Position numbers and translations under genes: made by a program. Shown in pieces: positions 8,718-17,697 of a stretch of DNA of 64,000 nt. This DNA is from a gamma proteobacterium endosymbiont of Lamellibrachia anaximandri (lineage in GTDB: Bacteria > Pseudomonadota > Gammaproteobacteria > Chromatiales > Chromatiaceae): positions 159,278-223,277 of the forward strand of contig JAESPD010000001.1 in assembly GCA_016756855.1 (NCBI GenBank), read 5' to 3'. How positions within the stretch are numbered: the stretch's first letter is position 1; each line of letters begins with the position of its first letter. A model generated the notes under the pieces. The model saw only the letters and a program-made list of their open reading frames with translations, searched no databases and had not been told where the DNA came from.

Positions 8718-8893
8718 TGCTGATCCGATATCCGGCATAGGATTGCATCCACTCTGACAGGGCTTGACGACGAAAGGCGGTAACTACCTTTATGGGAGGG
8801 GGTATGGGTGCCACAAGAACCACGGCGACTTACGCTTTGGCAGCCAGCATCTTCAGACTACCCGTAGAAGGATATATGGATGAAGAGTAATCG

Positions 8894-9277
8894 ATGCAAT
8901 CACGAAAGATATTTTTATTTACGGCTGCAGTCATTGAAAGTACTACTGGTGTGGTTCTAGAGATTGCGCCTACTTTTGTTATGTGGCTGCTGTTTGGAAT
9001 ACAAGAACCTTCACCTGAGGCTCTTCTTGTGGGTCGAATCGCTGGAATTGCGCTGCTGGCAATCGGTACCGGGTGCTGGATCTCGATCGGCGACAGCGGT
9101 AGTCATTCTCAGTACGGTCTATTATGGGCGATGTTTATTTACAACGTAGGTGTTTGCGTTGTGCTCGCATGGGCGGGATCAATGACATCGATGATAGGAG
9201 TTGTATTGTGGCCTGTGATCGCGCTCCACGCGCTTATGTCTATCTGGTGCGTGGTAAATCTGCGAACTTTCTCCTGA
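8894..9277 (+). CDS. Small four-helix membrane protein, unknown function
   Basis: 127 residues with four hydrophobic segments at about 7-33, 45-63, 74-95 and 98-122 (for example EIAPTFVMWLLFG, LLWAMFIYNVGVCVVLAWAG, IGVVLWPVIALHALMSIWCVV). Charged loops between them are short. No family is recognised. It sits between the arylsulfatase and a secreted helical protein on the same strand. The ATG has only a weak AGAGTAA stretch upstream. Likely an inner-membrane protein; any link to the sulfatase is only by position. Confidence 0.65.
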   Translation: MQSRKIFLFTAAVIESTTGVVLEIAPTFVMWLLFGIQEPSPEALLVGRIAGIALLAIGTGCWISIGDSGSHSQYGLLWAMFIYNVGVCVVLAWAGSMTSMIGVVLWPVIALHALMSIWCVVNLRTFS

Positions 9278-9402
9278 ATTGACATTTAATTGTTACCGTA
9301 GCGGGATAACAGCACATAACAGGTGAGCGCAATGGTCGATTAATTTGAGGCAGCCACAGACTGTGGATACTCTGTTTTTATTAACTCAGGAGTAAATACC
9401 AG

Positions 9403-10074
9403 ATGAAACGATTAACTTCTGCAAGTTCATTTTCCGTGATATTCAGTGTTGTATTGTTTCTGTTGATATTGCTGGGTAGTCCTGTTTCGTTCAGCGCGGA
9501 TGCAAAAGCGGAATTTTCACCGGATGAAGTCGTTGCTGAACTGAAATCCAAGCTTTCCCTGAATGATCAACAGGTCAAGGGCCTAACTGCGGCCCTAGCG
9601 GAACTCGGCGAAAATCTTGATGCATTGATCAGCAAACAGGAGACCGCCAAGAAAAAAGATGATCCCACCGAATTCATCAAAGGCGTTAAACAGGCGCAGG
9701 CTGACTACCAGAAGAAGCTGAAAGGAATCCTGGACTCTAAGCAACTGGAAAGCTACAACGCGCTGAAAGAGTCAGCCATCATGGATATGCTGAAGGATCT
9801 CGCTGAAATCAAACTGCTTGATATCCAGCCGGAGATTGGATTTTCAGATGAGCAGCTGGAACAATTGGCGCCTGTCATGGCTGAAAGCATGCAGGGATTC
9901 ATGAAAACCGCCTGGGAACACGCGGGAAAGCGCCTGCGCATGAGGCAGAAGATCAAGGTTGCAAAAATCCTGAAGAGGATCCAGAGCAACGCAAAACAAC
10001 AAGTGCAGAAAATTTTGACCAGCAAGCAGTATCAGATCTGGGAAGAGCTCAAGAAGCAGCAACAAGTAAAGTAA
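9403..10074 (+). CDS. Secreted alpha-helical protein resembling Spy/CpxP (LTxxQ-type)
   Basis: 223 residues. A signal peptide (FSVIFSVVLFLLILLGSPVSFSADA) is followed by an entirely helical, Lys/Gln/Glu-rich, Cys-free mature protein. Two repeats carry the Spy/CpxP-like pattern of a short helix start with LN/FSDxQ: KLSLNDQQVKGLTAAL at about 50 and IGFSDEQLEQLAPVM at about 147. Each is later followed by LTSKQYQIW / LDSKQLESYN-type blocks, suggesting an internal duplication. Spy and CpxP are periplasmic chaperones or stress sensors; this assignment is tentative. A GGAG Shine-Dalgarno-like stretch precedes the ATG. Confidence 0.7.
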   Translation: MKRLTSASSFSVIFSVVLFLLILLGSPVSFSADAKAEFSPDEVVAELKSKLSLNDQQVKGLTAALAELGENLDALISKQETAKKKDDPTEFIKGVKQAQADYQKKLKGILDSKQLESYNALKESAIMDMLKDLAEIKLLDIQPEIGFSDEQLEQLAPVMAESMQGFMKTAWEHAGKRLRMRQKIKVAKILKRIQSNAKQQVQKILTSKQYQIWEELKKQQQVK

Positions 10075-10138
10075 CGCCTTAAACGCAAAGGAACGACTGA
10101 TTAATTCTGGAACTGTCATTCCGGCGAAAGTCGGAGAA

Positions 10139-10258
10139 GGCGTGGCGCAAAAGGCACCACTTGGGAGGGTGGCGTGCGCGTCAGTTACATCGCCACCTGG
10201 CCGGGCATGATCAAGGAAGGCCGGGTCTCCGATGGTCTGTTTGACCACATGGACCTGT
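10139..10258 (+). pseudogene. Remnant of a second arylsulfatase gene
   Basis: One frame reads [20 protein letters not shown], then [19 protein letters not shown] and a stop. It closely matches residues about 365-405 of the arylsulfatase at 6885-8627 ([21 protein letters not shown]...). DNA identity over the 120 bases is high, with mostly third-position differences. Nothing upstream or downstream continues the sulfatase frame, so this is an isolated internal fragment of a paralogue or a partial duplication. The purifying pattern of differences suggests it derives from a once functional gene rather than a recent copy. The remaining stretch 10259-10508 holds nothing I recognise. Confidence 0.75.
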
Positions 10259-10508
10259 GAATAACAGAGACGTACCTCGGTTTTGCTAAAGGGGGTGCCA
10301 CAAGATAGGCCGGAGCTTGATGTGACTGCCCAAGCTGGGAAAGGTACCTGCATTGGGCGTCACCGAGCACATACTTGATTCGCCTGTCAGTACCACATCC
10401 TGTTTCGGTGCCATCGGGGTCGTATTGGCCTCTGTGCCAGCAGATGCCGGTGGGGTGTGGCTGCTTGCAGCGAGATGACGGGCCGCAGCCGTCCGTTCTT
10501 CGCCAGTT

Positions 10509-10610
10509 CTACCAGACGAGCCAGCCGCAGAGTCCGCCCAGTGTGACCACCAGTAATAGCGATTGCAGCGCATTGCGAAGCTTGTGGCGGAGGAGCTGGG
10601 CCTCATCCAT
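10509..10610 (-). pseudogene. Possible 33-codon stub of a membrane protein (M48-peptidase-like N-terminus)
   Basis: Minus-strand ATG at 10610, 9 bases after the argH stop, stop TAG at 10509. The peptide begins MDEAQLLRHKLRNALQSLLL and continues as a hydrophobic helix ending GLCGWLVW. This kind of charged start followed by one membrane helix is reminiscent of the N-terminus of HtpX-like M48 metallopeptidases. No HExxH region follows in any frame before 10259. It is therefore either a truncated gene at a rearrangement breakpoint or a genuine mini membrane protein. Family assignment is from memory of the N-terminal pattern only. Confidence 0.4.
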
Positions 10611-10619
10611 TACGATCGA

Positions 10620-12014
10620 TCAGACCTGTAGCAGCTCTCTTGCCCGTGTGATGGCCGCCTGCACCTGACTGGGGGCCGTGCCGCCGATGTGATCCCGGGC
10701 GGCTACCGAGCCCTCCAGTGTCAGTACCTCGAAGACGTCGGCCTCAATGATTTCTGAGAAGCCTTGCAACTCCTCCAGGCTCATGGCCGAGAGATCCCGC
10801 GCCTCGGCAACGCCGAAGGCCACGGCCCGTCCCACCACGTCGTGGGCGTCACGAAAAGGCATTCCCCTGCCCACCAGATAGTCCGCCAGGTCGGTGGCGG
10901 TGGCAAAACCCTTCATCGCTGCGTTGCGCATATTCTCCTTGCGGCAGGTGACGCCCGGCATCATCTCGGCGAAGACCTTGAGCGATCCTTGCAGGTTGTC
11001 GATGGTGTCGAACAGGGGCTCTTTGTCCTCCTGATTGTCCTTGTTGTAGGCCAGGGGCTGGCCCTTCATCAGGGTCAGCAGGCCGATCAGGTGACCGAAG
11101 ATGCGTCCCGTTTTTCCGCGGATCAGCTCCGGCACGTCAGGATTTTTCTTCTGCGGCATGATGGATGAGCCGGTGCAGAAGCTGTCGGAGAGTTCGATAA
11201 ATCCGAACTGGGCGGAGGACCAGATGATCAGCTCCTCGGAGAAGCGCGACAGGTGCATCATCAGGATGCTGGCGTCGGCGGCGAATTCGATGGCGAAGTC
11301 CCGATCCGAGACCGAATCCAGCGAGTTCTCGCTGGGGCGGTCGAAGCCGAGCAGTTCGGCGGTGTAGTGGCGATCGATGGGGTAGGTGGTACCGGCCAGG
11401 GCAGCGGCTCCCAGGGGCAATACGTTGAGCCGCCGGTTGCAGTCGGCGAAACGCTCCCGGTCCCGCACCAGCATCTCGAACCAGGCCATCATGTGGTGGC
11501 CGAAGGTGATCGGCTGGGCGGTCTGCAGGTGGGTGAAGCCTGGCAGGATGGTGTCGGCCTCCCGTTCGGCGAGGTCGAGCAGGGCCTGCTGCAGGCGTAA
11601 AATGCCTTCACGGACCACTTCGATCTCGTCGCGCAGCCAGAGGCGGATGTCGGTGGCCACCTGGTCGTTACGGGAGCGGCCGGTGTGCAGCTTCTTGCCG
11701 GCATCACCGATGCTCTCGGTCAGGGCGGCCTCCAGGTTCATGTGGACATCCTCCTGGGCGATTGACCACTCGAAGTCGCCCTGTGCGATAGTTTCGCCTA
11801 TCGTCTCCAGCCCGCGGATGATGTCGTCCCGCTCCGTTGCAGTGAGTATGCCCTGTTTCTCCAGCATGGTGGCATGGGCAATGGAGCCCTGGATGTCATG
11901 CTGGTAGAGTCGTTGGTCAAACTCGACAGAGGCGGTGAAGGCCTCCACAAAGGCGTCGGTGGGCGCGTTCAGGCGGGCGGATGAAAGTTTCGCAGACGCG
12001 TTGTTTTCGCTCAT
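10620..12014 (-). CDS. argH: Argininosuccinate lyase
   Basis: 464 residues, the usual length. It converts L-argininosuccinate to arginine and fumarate, the last step of arginine synthesis, in the cytoplasm. The fumarase/aspartase superfamily signature [12 protein letters not shown], with the catalytic serine loop, is intact. So are [20 protein letters not shown] and [16 protein letters not shown]. The gene is divergent from algZ, with start codons 58 bases apart, as in pseudomonads. Nothing unusual in the protein; the sequence just beyond its 3' end looks rearranged. Confidence 0.97.
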   Translation of the reverse strand: MSENNASAKLSSARLNAPTDAFVEAFTASVEFDQRLYQHDIQGSIAHATMLEKQGILTATERDDIIRGLETIGETIAQGDFEWSIAQEDVHMNLEAALTESIGDAGKKLHTGRSRNDQVATDIRLWLRDEIEVVREGILRLQQALLDLAEREADTILPGFTHLQTAQPITFGHHMMAWFEMLVRDRERFADCNRRLNVLPLGAAALAGTTYPIDRHYTAELLGFDRPSENSLDSVSDRDFAIEFAADASILMMHLSRFSEELIIWSSAQFGFIELSDSFCTGSSIMPQKKNPDVPELIRGKTGRIFGHLIGLLTLMKGQPLAYNKDNQEDKEPLFDTIDNLQGSLKVFAEMMPGVTCRKENMRNAAMKGFATATDLADYLVGRGMPFRDAHDVVGRAVAFGVAEARDLSAMSLEELQGFSEIIEADVFEVLTLEGSVAARDHIGGTAPSQVQAAITRARELLQV

Positions 12015-12072
12015 GAAGGGCTATCCTGAAGATGAAAGCGGAAAAACGCGGATTATAGCAGGCGATCGAGAG

Positions 12073-13140
12073 ATGCATCAGGCGGGAAAGGAACGGACGG
12101 AGATCGGCGATGGGGGCAGACAGGAGATCTTTCTGCCCGGCTTTTGCAGTATCCGTGCGGTCTTTGCCGTGGTGGTGACGACAGAGTTGTTGGCGATGGT
12201 GCTCACCCTGGCCGACGAGCGCCCGCTGACGTTGTTCTGGCAGACGCTCAGCGTCAACTCTCTGCTGCTGCAGTGGATCGCCTTGGGTACGGCGGGGATG
12301 CTCTGTCTGTTGCGACGCCGCTTGCCGGGTCTGGGAAATCGGTGGGCCGGGCTGTTGGCCTGGGGGCTGTTGCTCTGCGCCACGGTGGTGGTGATCGAGT
12401 TGAGCCAGCTGTTTTCCGGCCAGGTGCTGTCGTCGGAGCGTCATCTGGAGTTGCTGGCCAAAGGCCTGGGCATCAGCGCCATCGTCGGGGTGGTGGTGCT
12501 GCGTTATCTCTATCTGCAATACCTCTGGCGACAGCAGGTGGAGGCGGAAAACGCTGCCCGGCTGCAGGCGCTGCAGTCCCGCATCCGTCCCCATTTCCTT
12601 TTCAACAGCATGAACACCATCGCCAGTCTTACCCGCAGTAATCCCAGGCTGGCCGAGGAGGTGGTGGAGGATCTGGCCGATCTGTTCCGGGCCTCGTTGG
12701 GGGATGTGCGTCGCCTCTCCACCCTCGGCAGAGAGCTGGAGTTGGCCCGCCAATACCTGAACGTGGAGCGTCAGCGACTTGGAGCGCGCTTGCGCGTGGA
12801 GTGGGATCTGGAAGCGCTGCCGGAGCGTGCGATGCTGCCGTCTTTGATTCTGCAGCCCCTGCTGGAGAACGCGGTCTATCATGGGATCGAACCTGCAGCA
12901 GAGGGGGGGGTGGTGCGCATCGTCGGTCGCTACCGGCGGCGACGGGTTAATCTCAGCATCCGCAATACCCTGCCACCGTCGACCGCCACATCCCAACGCA
13001 AGGGTAACAGTCTGGCGCTGGAAAATGTCCGCCAGCGACTCTCCGGGCTATTCGATACCGAGGCGGGTCTGAGCGAGTCCAAGGTGGAGGGGGAGCACCA
13101 GGTACGGCTGTTTTTTCCCCATCCCTGGAGGCTGGAGTGA
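12073..13140 (+). CDS. algZ: AlgZ/LytS-type sensor histidine kinase
   Basis: 355 residues from the ATG at 12073. The longer open frame runs antisense into argH; the homologous N-terminus begins near FLPGFCSIRAVF. Four hydrophobic segments span about 25-135, then comes a His_kinase (PF06580-type) domain with phospho-acceptor RIRPHFLFNSMNTIASL. An ATPase part with LQPLLENAVYHGIEP (N box) follows, and a C-terminal G-box region (GNSLALENVRQRL). It signals to the LytTR regulator downstream, whose GTG start overlaps the TGA stop (GTGA). In Pseudomonas the pair controls alginate and twitching; the target here is unknown. Confidence 0.9.
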   Translation: MHQAGKERTEIGDGGRQEIFLPGFCSIRAVFAVVVTTELLAMVLTLADERPLTLFWQTLSVNSLLLQWIALGTAGMLCLLRRRLPGLGNRWAGLLAWGLLLCATVVVIELSQLFSGQVLSSERHLELLAKGLGISAIVGVVVLRYLYLQYLWRQQVEAENAARLQALQSRIRPHFLFNSMNTIASLTRSNPRLAEEVVEDLADLFRASLGDVRRLSTLGRELELARQYLNVERQRLGARLRVEWDLEALPERAMLPSLILQPLLENAVYHGIEPAAEGGVVRIVGRYRRRRVNLSIRNTLPPSTATSQRKGNSLALENVRQRLSGLFDTEAGLSESKVEGEHQVRLFFPHPWRLE

Positions 13141-13877
13141 GGATTCTGCTGGTGGATGACGAAGCGCTGGCCAGGGAGCGGCTGGCTGGGCTCATAGCCG
13201 AGTTGGGCGCACCCTACCGGGTGGTGGGAGAGGCCGTCAATGGAGAGGATTCCCTGAAGTTCTGCACAGAACAGGGTGTCGATCTGGTATTGATGGATAT
13301 CCGCATGCCGGGCATGGATGGGCTGGAAGCTGCGGGCCTTCTTGCCGGATTTGAAACGCCCCCTGCCGTGATCTTCACCACCGCCTACGAAGAACATGCG
13401 CTGGAGGCCTTTGAACGGGAGGCGCAGGACTATCTGTTGAAACCGGTGCGCCGGGAGCGTCTGCGCAAGGCGCTGGAGCGATCCCGCCGCATCACCCGGC
13501 CACAACGCGAAACGCTGGGTCAGGTGGGGCGAGAGGAGATGCCGCTGCTAAGTGTAACCTATCGTGGCGGCGTGTTGAGTCTCTCCCTCGATGAAGTGAT
13601 CTACCTGCGGGCCGACAGTAAATATATTGCCGTGCGGCATGGTGAGGGAGAGGCGTTGTTGGAGGATACCCTGAAGTCCCTGGAGGAGCGGTACGCAGAT
13701 TGGCTGTTGCGCATCCATCGAAATGCATTGGTTGTAAGGCGGCGTCTGAAAGGGCTGGAGAGGGGGGCGGATGGGAAGATGCAGGTGGTCTTGAACGGAT
13801 GCGAGGAACGTCTGGAGGTGAGTCGCCGCCATCTGCCGGAGGTGCGGCGTTGGTTGAAAAGGGTGCCTGACGGATGA
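13137..13877 (+). CDS. algR: AlgR/LytTR-family response regulator
   Basis: 246 residues, GTG start inside the algZ stop. The receiver domain is at 1-120: MRILLVDDEALARERL, phospho-acceptor Asp in LVLMDIRMPGMDG, TTAYEEHALEAFE, and the Lys of DYLLKPVRRERL. A LytTR DNA-binding domain occupies about 140-243: VIYLRADSKYIAVRHGEGE, WLLRIHRNALVVRRRLKGLER, LEVSRRHLPEVRRWLK. It binds promoters in response to AlgZ. Its stop overlaps the ATG of the following lipoprotein cytochrome gene (ATGA), so that cytochrome is translationally coupled to the two-component system, which is not the arrangement in pseudomonads as I know it. Confidence 0.92.
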   Translation: MRILLVDDEALARERLAGLIAELGAPYRVVGEAVNGEDSLKFCTEQGVDLVLMDIRMPGMDGLEAAGLLAGFETPPAVIFTTAYEEHALEAFEREAQDYLLKPVRRERLRKALERSRRITRPQRETLGQVGREEMPLLSVTYRGGVLSLSLDEVIYLRADSKYIAVRHGEGEALLEDTLKSLEERYADWLLRIHRNALVVRRRLKGLERGADGKMQVVLNGCEERLEVSRRHLPEVRRWLKRVPDG

Positions 13878-14527
13878 CATTTCGTCTGTGTGCCGTTATC
13901 GCTGCACTGTTGCTGCTGACTGCTTGTAGCGTGCCCCCCAAAGAAGCGCAAAAGCCGTTGCCTGCTGAACCGCAAGGGCACACCGAAACCGCTCCTGATC
14001 TGATGGACGGGGCCGATGGCGAAACCCTCGCCGGAGGCTGCTTTGGCTGTCATGGCTTCGAGGGCCGCAGTCTTGGTCCGGCCACCCCGTCGATTGCGGG
14101 GCTCTCCGAAGGCTATTTCACCGCAGTGATGGAGGCCTATCGCCGGGGAGATCGGTTCAGTACGGTAATGGGCAGAATCCTGCCGGGATACACGCCGGAT
14201 GAGGTACGCCGGATGGCTGGTTACTTCTCCTCCAGGGAACAGCGTCCGCCGGAGCAAAAGACCGACTGGCGGCTGGCGGACAGAGGAGAGAAGTTGCATC
14301 GCCGCTATTGTGAAGAGTGTCATGGAGAGGCAGGCAGCGATCCGGAAGATGATGCCGGAAGGCTTGCCGGCCAGTGGAAACTCTATCTGCGCTGGACCTT
14401 GAAGGACTATCTGGTTGGCGTCAACCGTGCGGAACGGGGCATGTCGGAAAAGTTCACCCAAATGATGCGAAAACAGGGCGTCGAGAGTCTCGAAGCGCTG
14501 GTCAACTACTACGCAAGGCAACACTGA
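13874..14527 (+). CDS. Diheme c-type cytochrome lipoprotein
   Basis: 217 residues. A lipoprotein signal peptide ends in the lipobox LTAC (Cys near residue 18). Two class I cytochrome c domains follow: CFGCHGFEGRSLGPATPSIAG, with an axial Met candidate in TVMGRILPGYTPDEV, and CEECHGEAGSDPEDDAGRLAG with MSEKFTQMM. The layout resembles cytochrome c4 / FccA-like diheme carriers. It is probably anchored to a periplasmic membrane face and transfers electrons. It is fused into the algZ-algR transcription unit by a 4-base overlap and lies 172 bases before hemC. Partner enzyme unknown. Confidence 0.88.
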   Translation: MTFRLCAVIAALLLLTACSVPPKEAQKPLPAEPQGHTETAPDLMDGADGETLAGGCFGCHGFEGRSLGPATPSIAGLSEGYFTAVMEAYRRGDRFSTVMGRILPGYTPDEVRRMAGYFSSREQRPPEQKTDWRLADRGEKLHRRYCEECHGEAGSDPEDDAGRLAGQWKLYLRWTLKDYLVGVNRAERGMSEKFTQMMRKQGVESLEALVNYYARQH

Positions 14528-14699
14528 ACCCTGTTGTGGTTATGATGCTTAGGTTGGGATGATTACATAATAAATTGCTTGCAGGCAGGGCAGGCTTTAG
14601 CATAGGCGCTGTCTGGGCTGGATTTGGCTCTAAGCCCCTCCGGGATCAGACCTTCAGAAAACAATAATACCGGCATTTTTAATATCGAGGCCCCTTTAC

Positions 14700-15629
14700 A
14701 TGCCCCAGAAAACCATCCGTATCGCCACCCGAGTCTCCCCGCTTGCCATGTGGCAGGCAGAACATGTGGCCGCAGAGCTTGGAAAAGCGCATCCCGGCAT
14801 CGAGGTTGAACTGGTGGGTATGAAGACCCAGGGTGACAAGATACTGGACACTCCCCTGGCCAAGATCGGCGGCAAGGGGTTATTCGTCAAGGAGTTGGAG
14901 CAGGGCATGCTGGAAGACCGGGCCGATATTGCGGTCCACTCCATGAAGGATGTACCGGTGGAGCTGCCGGAAGGACTGCATCTGCCGGTCATCATGCAGC
15001 GCGAGGATCCCCGGGACGCCTTCGTCTCCAATAACTTCAAGAGCTTCGATGAACTGCCGGAAGGCAGTTGCGTCGGTACCTCCAGCCTGCGCCGTCAGTG
15101 CCAGCTCGCCGAGTTGCGGCCGGATCTGGTGATCAAGCCATTACGGGGCAACGTCAACACCCGCCTGCGGAAACTCGACGAAGGGGAATACGATGCCATC
15201 ATCCTCGCCTCGGCGGGATTGATTCGTCTCGGTTTCGAGGATCGCATCACCGCCACCATCGGTCCGGAGCAGAGTCTTCCGGCGATCGGTCAAGGGGCGG
15301 TCGGGATCGAGTGCCGCAGCGACGATGAGCGGATCAACACCCTGCTTGCGCCCCTGCACCATCAGGAGACCGCCTATTGCGTTACTGCGGAAAGGGCGAT
15401 GAACCAACGCCTGATGGGCGGCTGCCAAGTGCCCATTGCGGGGTACGCGATGCTTGAGAATGGGGTTCTCTGGTTGCGCGGTCTGGTGGGAGAGCCGGAC
15501 GGCAGTCGTATTCTCCGGGGAGAAGTGGAGGGCACCACCGCCGAAGCGGAACAGATGGGGTTTGGGCTGGCGGAAAAATTGCTTGACTGGGGGGCTGATG
15601 AGATTCTGGCCACCCTCTATGAAGACTGA
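14700..15629 (+). CDS. hemC: Hydroxymethylbilane synthase (porphobilinogen deaminase)
   Basis: 309 residues, normal length. It polymerises four porphobilinogens to hydroxymethylbilane in haem/sirohaem synthesis. Signatures: [45 protein letters not shown] (active-site Asp in the DIAVHS region), [11 protein letters not shown] and the dipyrromethane-cofactor Cys in [11 protein letters not shown]. The ATG starts the hem block; hemD begins 6 bases after its stop. The upstream 172 bases (14528-14699) presumably hold the promoter, but no clear consensus was seen. Confidence 0.97.
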   Translation: MPQKTIRIATRVSPLAMWQAEHVAAELGKAHPGIEVELVGMKTQGDKILDTPLAKIGGKGLFVKELEQGMLEDRADIAVHSMKDVPVELPEGLHLPVIMQREDPRDAFVSNNFKSFDELPEGSCVGTSSLRRQCQLAELRPDLVIKPLRGNVNTRLRKLDEGEYDAIILASAGLIRLGFEDRITATIGPEQSLPAIGQGAVGIECRSDDERINTLLAPLHHQETAYCVTAERAMNQRLMGGCQVPIAGYAMLENGVLWLRGLVGEPDGSRILRGEVEGTTAEAEQMGFGLAEKLLDWGADEILATLYED

Positions 15630-15635
15630 CTGAAT

Positions 15636-16403
15636 GTGAGTTGCGACCTGCGAGGCATCGGGGTGCTGGTCACCCGGCCTGAGCGTCAGGCGGGGGGGCT
15701 GTGCGAACGGATCGAGGCGAGTGGCGGAATGGCGCTTCCTTTCCCGGCGATCAGGATAGACCCGACAGAAGATGCGGACGCCGCCCGGTTGTTGCTGGGC
15801 ATGGAGGCTGGGGATACCCTGATCTTCGTCAGTCCCAATGCGGTCACCTTCGGGCTGCAGTTGTTGGATGGGGCGCGGTTGCCCGATGGGATCCGGTTGG
15901 CATCGGTCGGCAAGGGAACGGCACAGGTGCTGATGCAGGCAGGTTATCCACCTGATGTGGTTCCCCCGGCGCGCTTCGACAGTGAAGGGCTGCTGGCAAC
16001 CCCGGAGCTGCAACAGGTCGTTGGCAAGCGGGTTGTCATTGTGCGGGGCGTGGGTGGCCGGGCTCTGCTGGGTGAGACCCTGAAGCAGCGGGGGGCTGAG
16101 GTGAGCTATGCCGAGGTCTATCGGAGGCAGCGGCCGGTGGTGGATGTTGCCCCCTTGCTGGCCGGTTGGTCCTGGCGGGTTCAGGTGGTGACGGCCACGA
16201 GCAACGATATTCTCGCCAGTCTGACGGCGTTGCTGGGAGATGCCGGTCAGCAGAGGTTACGTGCAACCCCGCTGTTGGTGATCAGTCCTCGTATGGTGGA
16301 AGAGGCGCAGCGGATGGGATTTGAACAGATAGTGCTTGCCGATGGCGCGGATGACGAGTCGATTGTCCGGCGGCTCTGTGAGTGGCAGGTGGGGACTCAC
16401 TAG
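15636..16403 (+). CDS. hemD: Uroporphyrinogen-III synthase
   Basis: 255 residues, GTG start 6 bases after hemC. It closes hydroxymethylbilane into uroporphyrinogen III. Weakly conserved family but recognisable: GVLVTRPERQAGGLCERIEASGG at the N-terminus, LIFVSPNAVTFGLQLL, ASVGKGTAQVLMQAGYPPDVVP, VVIVRGVGGRALLGETLKQRGAEVSYAEVYRR, and TATSNDILASLTAL near the C-terminus. The order hemC-hemD-hemX-hemY supports the call. An ATG two bases upstream is in another frame. A short REP-like repeat lies between it and hemX. Confidence 0.95.
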   Translation: MSCDLRGIGVLVTRPERQAGGLCERIEASGGMALPFPAIRIDPTEDADAARLLLGMEAGDTLIFVSPNAVTFGLQLLDGARLPDGIRLASVGKGTAQVLMQAGYPPDVVPPARFDSEGLLATPELQQVVGKRVVIVRGVGGRALLGETLKQRGAEVSYAEVYRRQRPVVDVAPLLAGWSWRVQVVTATSNDILASLTALLGDAGQQRLRATPLLVISPRMVEEAQRMGFEQIVLADGADDESIVRRLCEWQVGTH

Positions 16404-16424
16404 TCTGCATCCAGAGTAATATTC

Positions 16425-16454
16425 GTAGGCTGGATCAAGCGTAGCGGATCCGGC
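16425..16454. repeat. REP-like palindromic repeat unit
   Basis: 30 bases starting GTAGGCTGGATCAAGCGTAG and ending in GGATCCGGC. 26 of 30 positions recur at 39571-39600. It contains the inverted repeat GGATC...GATCC. Intergenic between hemD and hemX. Typical of dispersed REP/BIME elements. Confidence 0.6.
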
Positions 16455-16518
16455 AAAAGATAGAGAAACAGCATTGACAAGTGGCCTATGGCCGCATAAC
16501 AAACGGTATCACTGAGTC

Positions 16519-17697
16519 ATGACAGAACAGGAGAAAACGGCAACTGAGCAGAAGCGGGTCGATGCGTCCATCGAGCCGGTTGCCGAGGCCGATAGTGGAG
16601 CACAGTCAACAGGCTTGGGATCGCGCCAATCGTCTGGCAATATCACAAAACTGGCGGTTGTGCTGGCAGTGATTGCGCTGTTGGCTGTCTGTGTCGGGCT
16701 ATATATTGGTCACAACAATTGGCAGGAGATGCAGCAGTCGTTGCAGCGGATTGATACAGATCTGTCCCGGAGGGCGCAAGAGCAGTCGACCTTTACCGCC
16801 GGCCTGGAAGAGACCCGTCGCGTCTTTGAACTGCAGCAGCAGCAGATTGAATCCCAGCGCCAGGCACTGGCGGATCAACACCAGCAACTGCAGCAGTCTC
16901 ACGCTGCCATGCAGGCACAACGCGTCCAGATGGCCGACTCCCTTTCGGATATGCAACGCAGGCTCGGCAGCGATCAGGGGCAGTGGCGTATATCTGAGGC
17001 GGAATACCTGATGCGGGTGGCGAACTACCGTCTCACCCTGGAGGGTGATGTGGCCACCAGTATCACCGCGCTGGAGGCCGCAGATTCACGCCTGCGCGCT
17101 ACGCTCGACCCGGCTTGGAACAGCGTGCGGGAAGAGGTGGCTCGCGAGATTGCTGCCTTGAAGATAGCGCCCATTGTAGACATGGCTGGCCTGAGTGCCC
17201 GTATTGGAGGGTTGATCAAGCAGGTGGATCAACTGCCGTTGCGGGATCAGGGCGGTTTGGCGCCACGCCCGGTGCAGGCATCTGAGAGTGCTGAGCCATT
17301 GACCGCAGAGGGCTTCAACCTGCGGAAGATTCTCGATGACCTCTGGGAGGGGTTTAAATCGATGATGGTGGTGCGGCATCATGACCGTCCCATTGCCGCT
17401 ATGTTGCCGCCCAAACAGCGCTATTTTCTCTATCAGAATCTGCAGTTGAAACTTGAAGGGGCGAAGGTGGCTCTGCTGGCGCGAGACGCGGGACTCTACC
17501 GCGACAGTCTGACAACTGCGGCCGAATGGATCGAGGGCAATTTTGAGATGCAGGCGGGAGAAGTGCAGGCGTTTATGGCGCAACTGCAAGGTTTGGGCCG
17601 GGAGGTGCTGCTGCCTGACCTGCCGGATATTTCCGGTTCCCTGCGCACCTTGCATGCGCGCCGCGAGATGCTTGAGAAACAGGGAGAGCGGCCGTGA
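16519..17697 (+). CDS. hemX: HemX-like membrane protein
   Basis: 392 residues. A Glu/Gln-rich cytoplasmic N-terminus comes first, then one membrane helix at about 43-64 (LAVVLAVIALLAVCVGLYIG). A long Gln-rich coiled coil follows at about 90-155 (QQQQIESQRQALADQHQQLQ), then the HemX domain with WRISEAEYLMRVANYRLTLEGD and RYFLYQNLQLKLEGAKVALLARD. Despite old names as a uroporphyrinogen methyltransferase, the family lacks a methyltransferase fold and is thought to scaffold haem-synthesis enzymes. The stop overlaps the hemY GTG (GTGA). Confidence 0.92.
   Translation: MTEQEKTATEQKRVDASIEPVAEADSGAQSTGLGSRQSSGNITKLAVVLAVIALLAVCVGLYIGHNNWQEMQQSLQRIDTDLSRRAQEQSTFTAGLEETRRVFELQQQQIESQRQALADQHQQLQQSHAAMQAQRVQMADSLSDMQRRLGSDQGQWRISEAEYLMRVANYRLTLEGDVATSITALEAADSRLRATLDPAWNSVREEVAREIAALKIAPIVDMAGLSARIGGLIKQVDQLPLRDQGGLAPRPVQASESAEPLTAEGFNLRKILDDLWEGFKSMMVVRHHDRPIAAMLPPKQRYFLYQNLQLKLEGAKVALLARDAGLYRDSLTTAAEWIEGNFEMQAGEVQAFMAQLQGLGREVLLPDLPDISGSLRTLHARREMLEKQGERP

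Noticed and set aside
10286..10606. 106-residue minus-strand frame after argH
   Set aside because: Ser/Thr-rich without homology; a different frame with a membrane-helix start at 10610 fits better as a gene remnant.
11917..12996. Minus-strand open frame (359 residues) over algZ
   Set aside because: Antisense to a clear histidine kinase; Gln/His-rich shadow.
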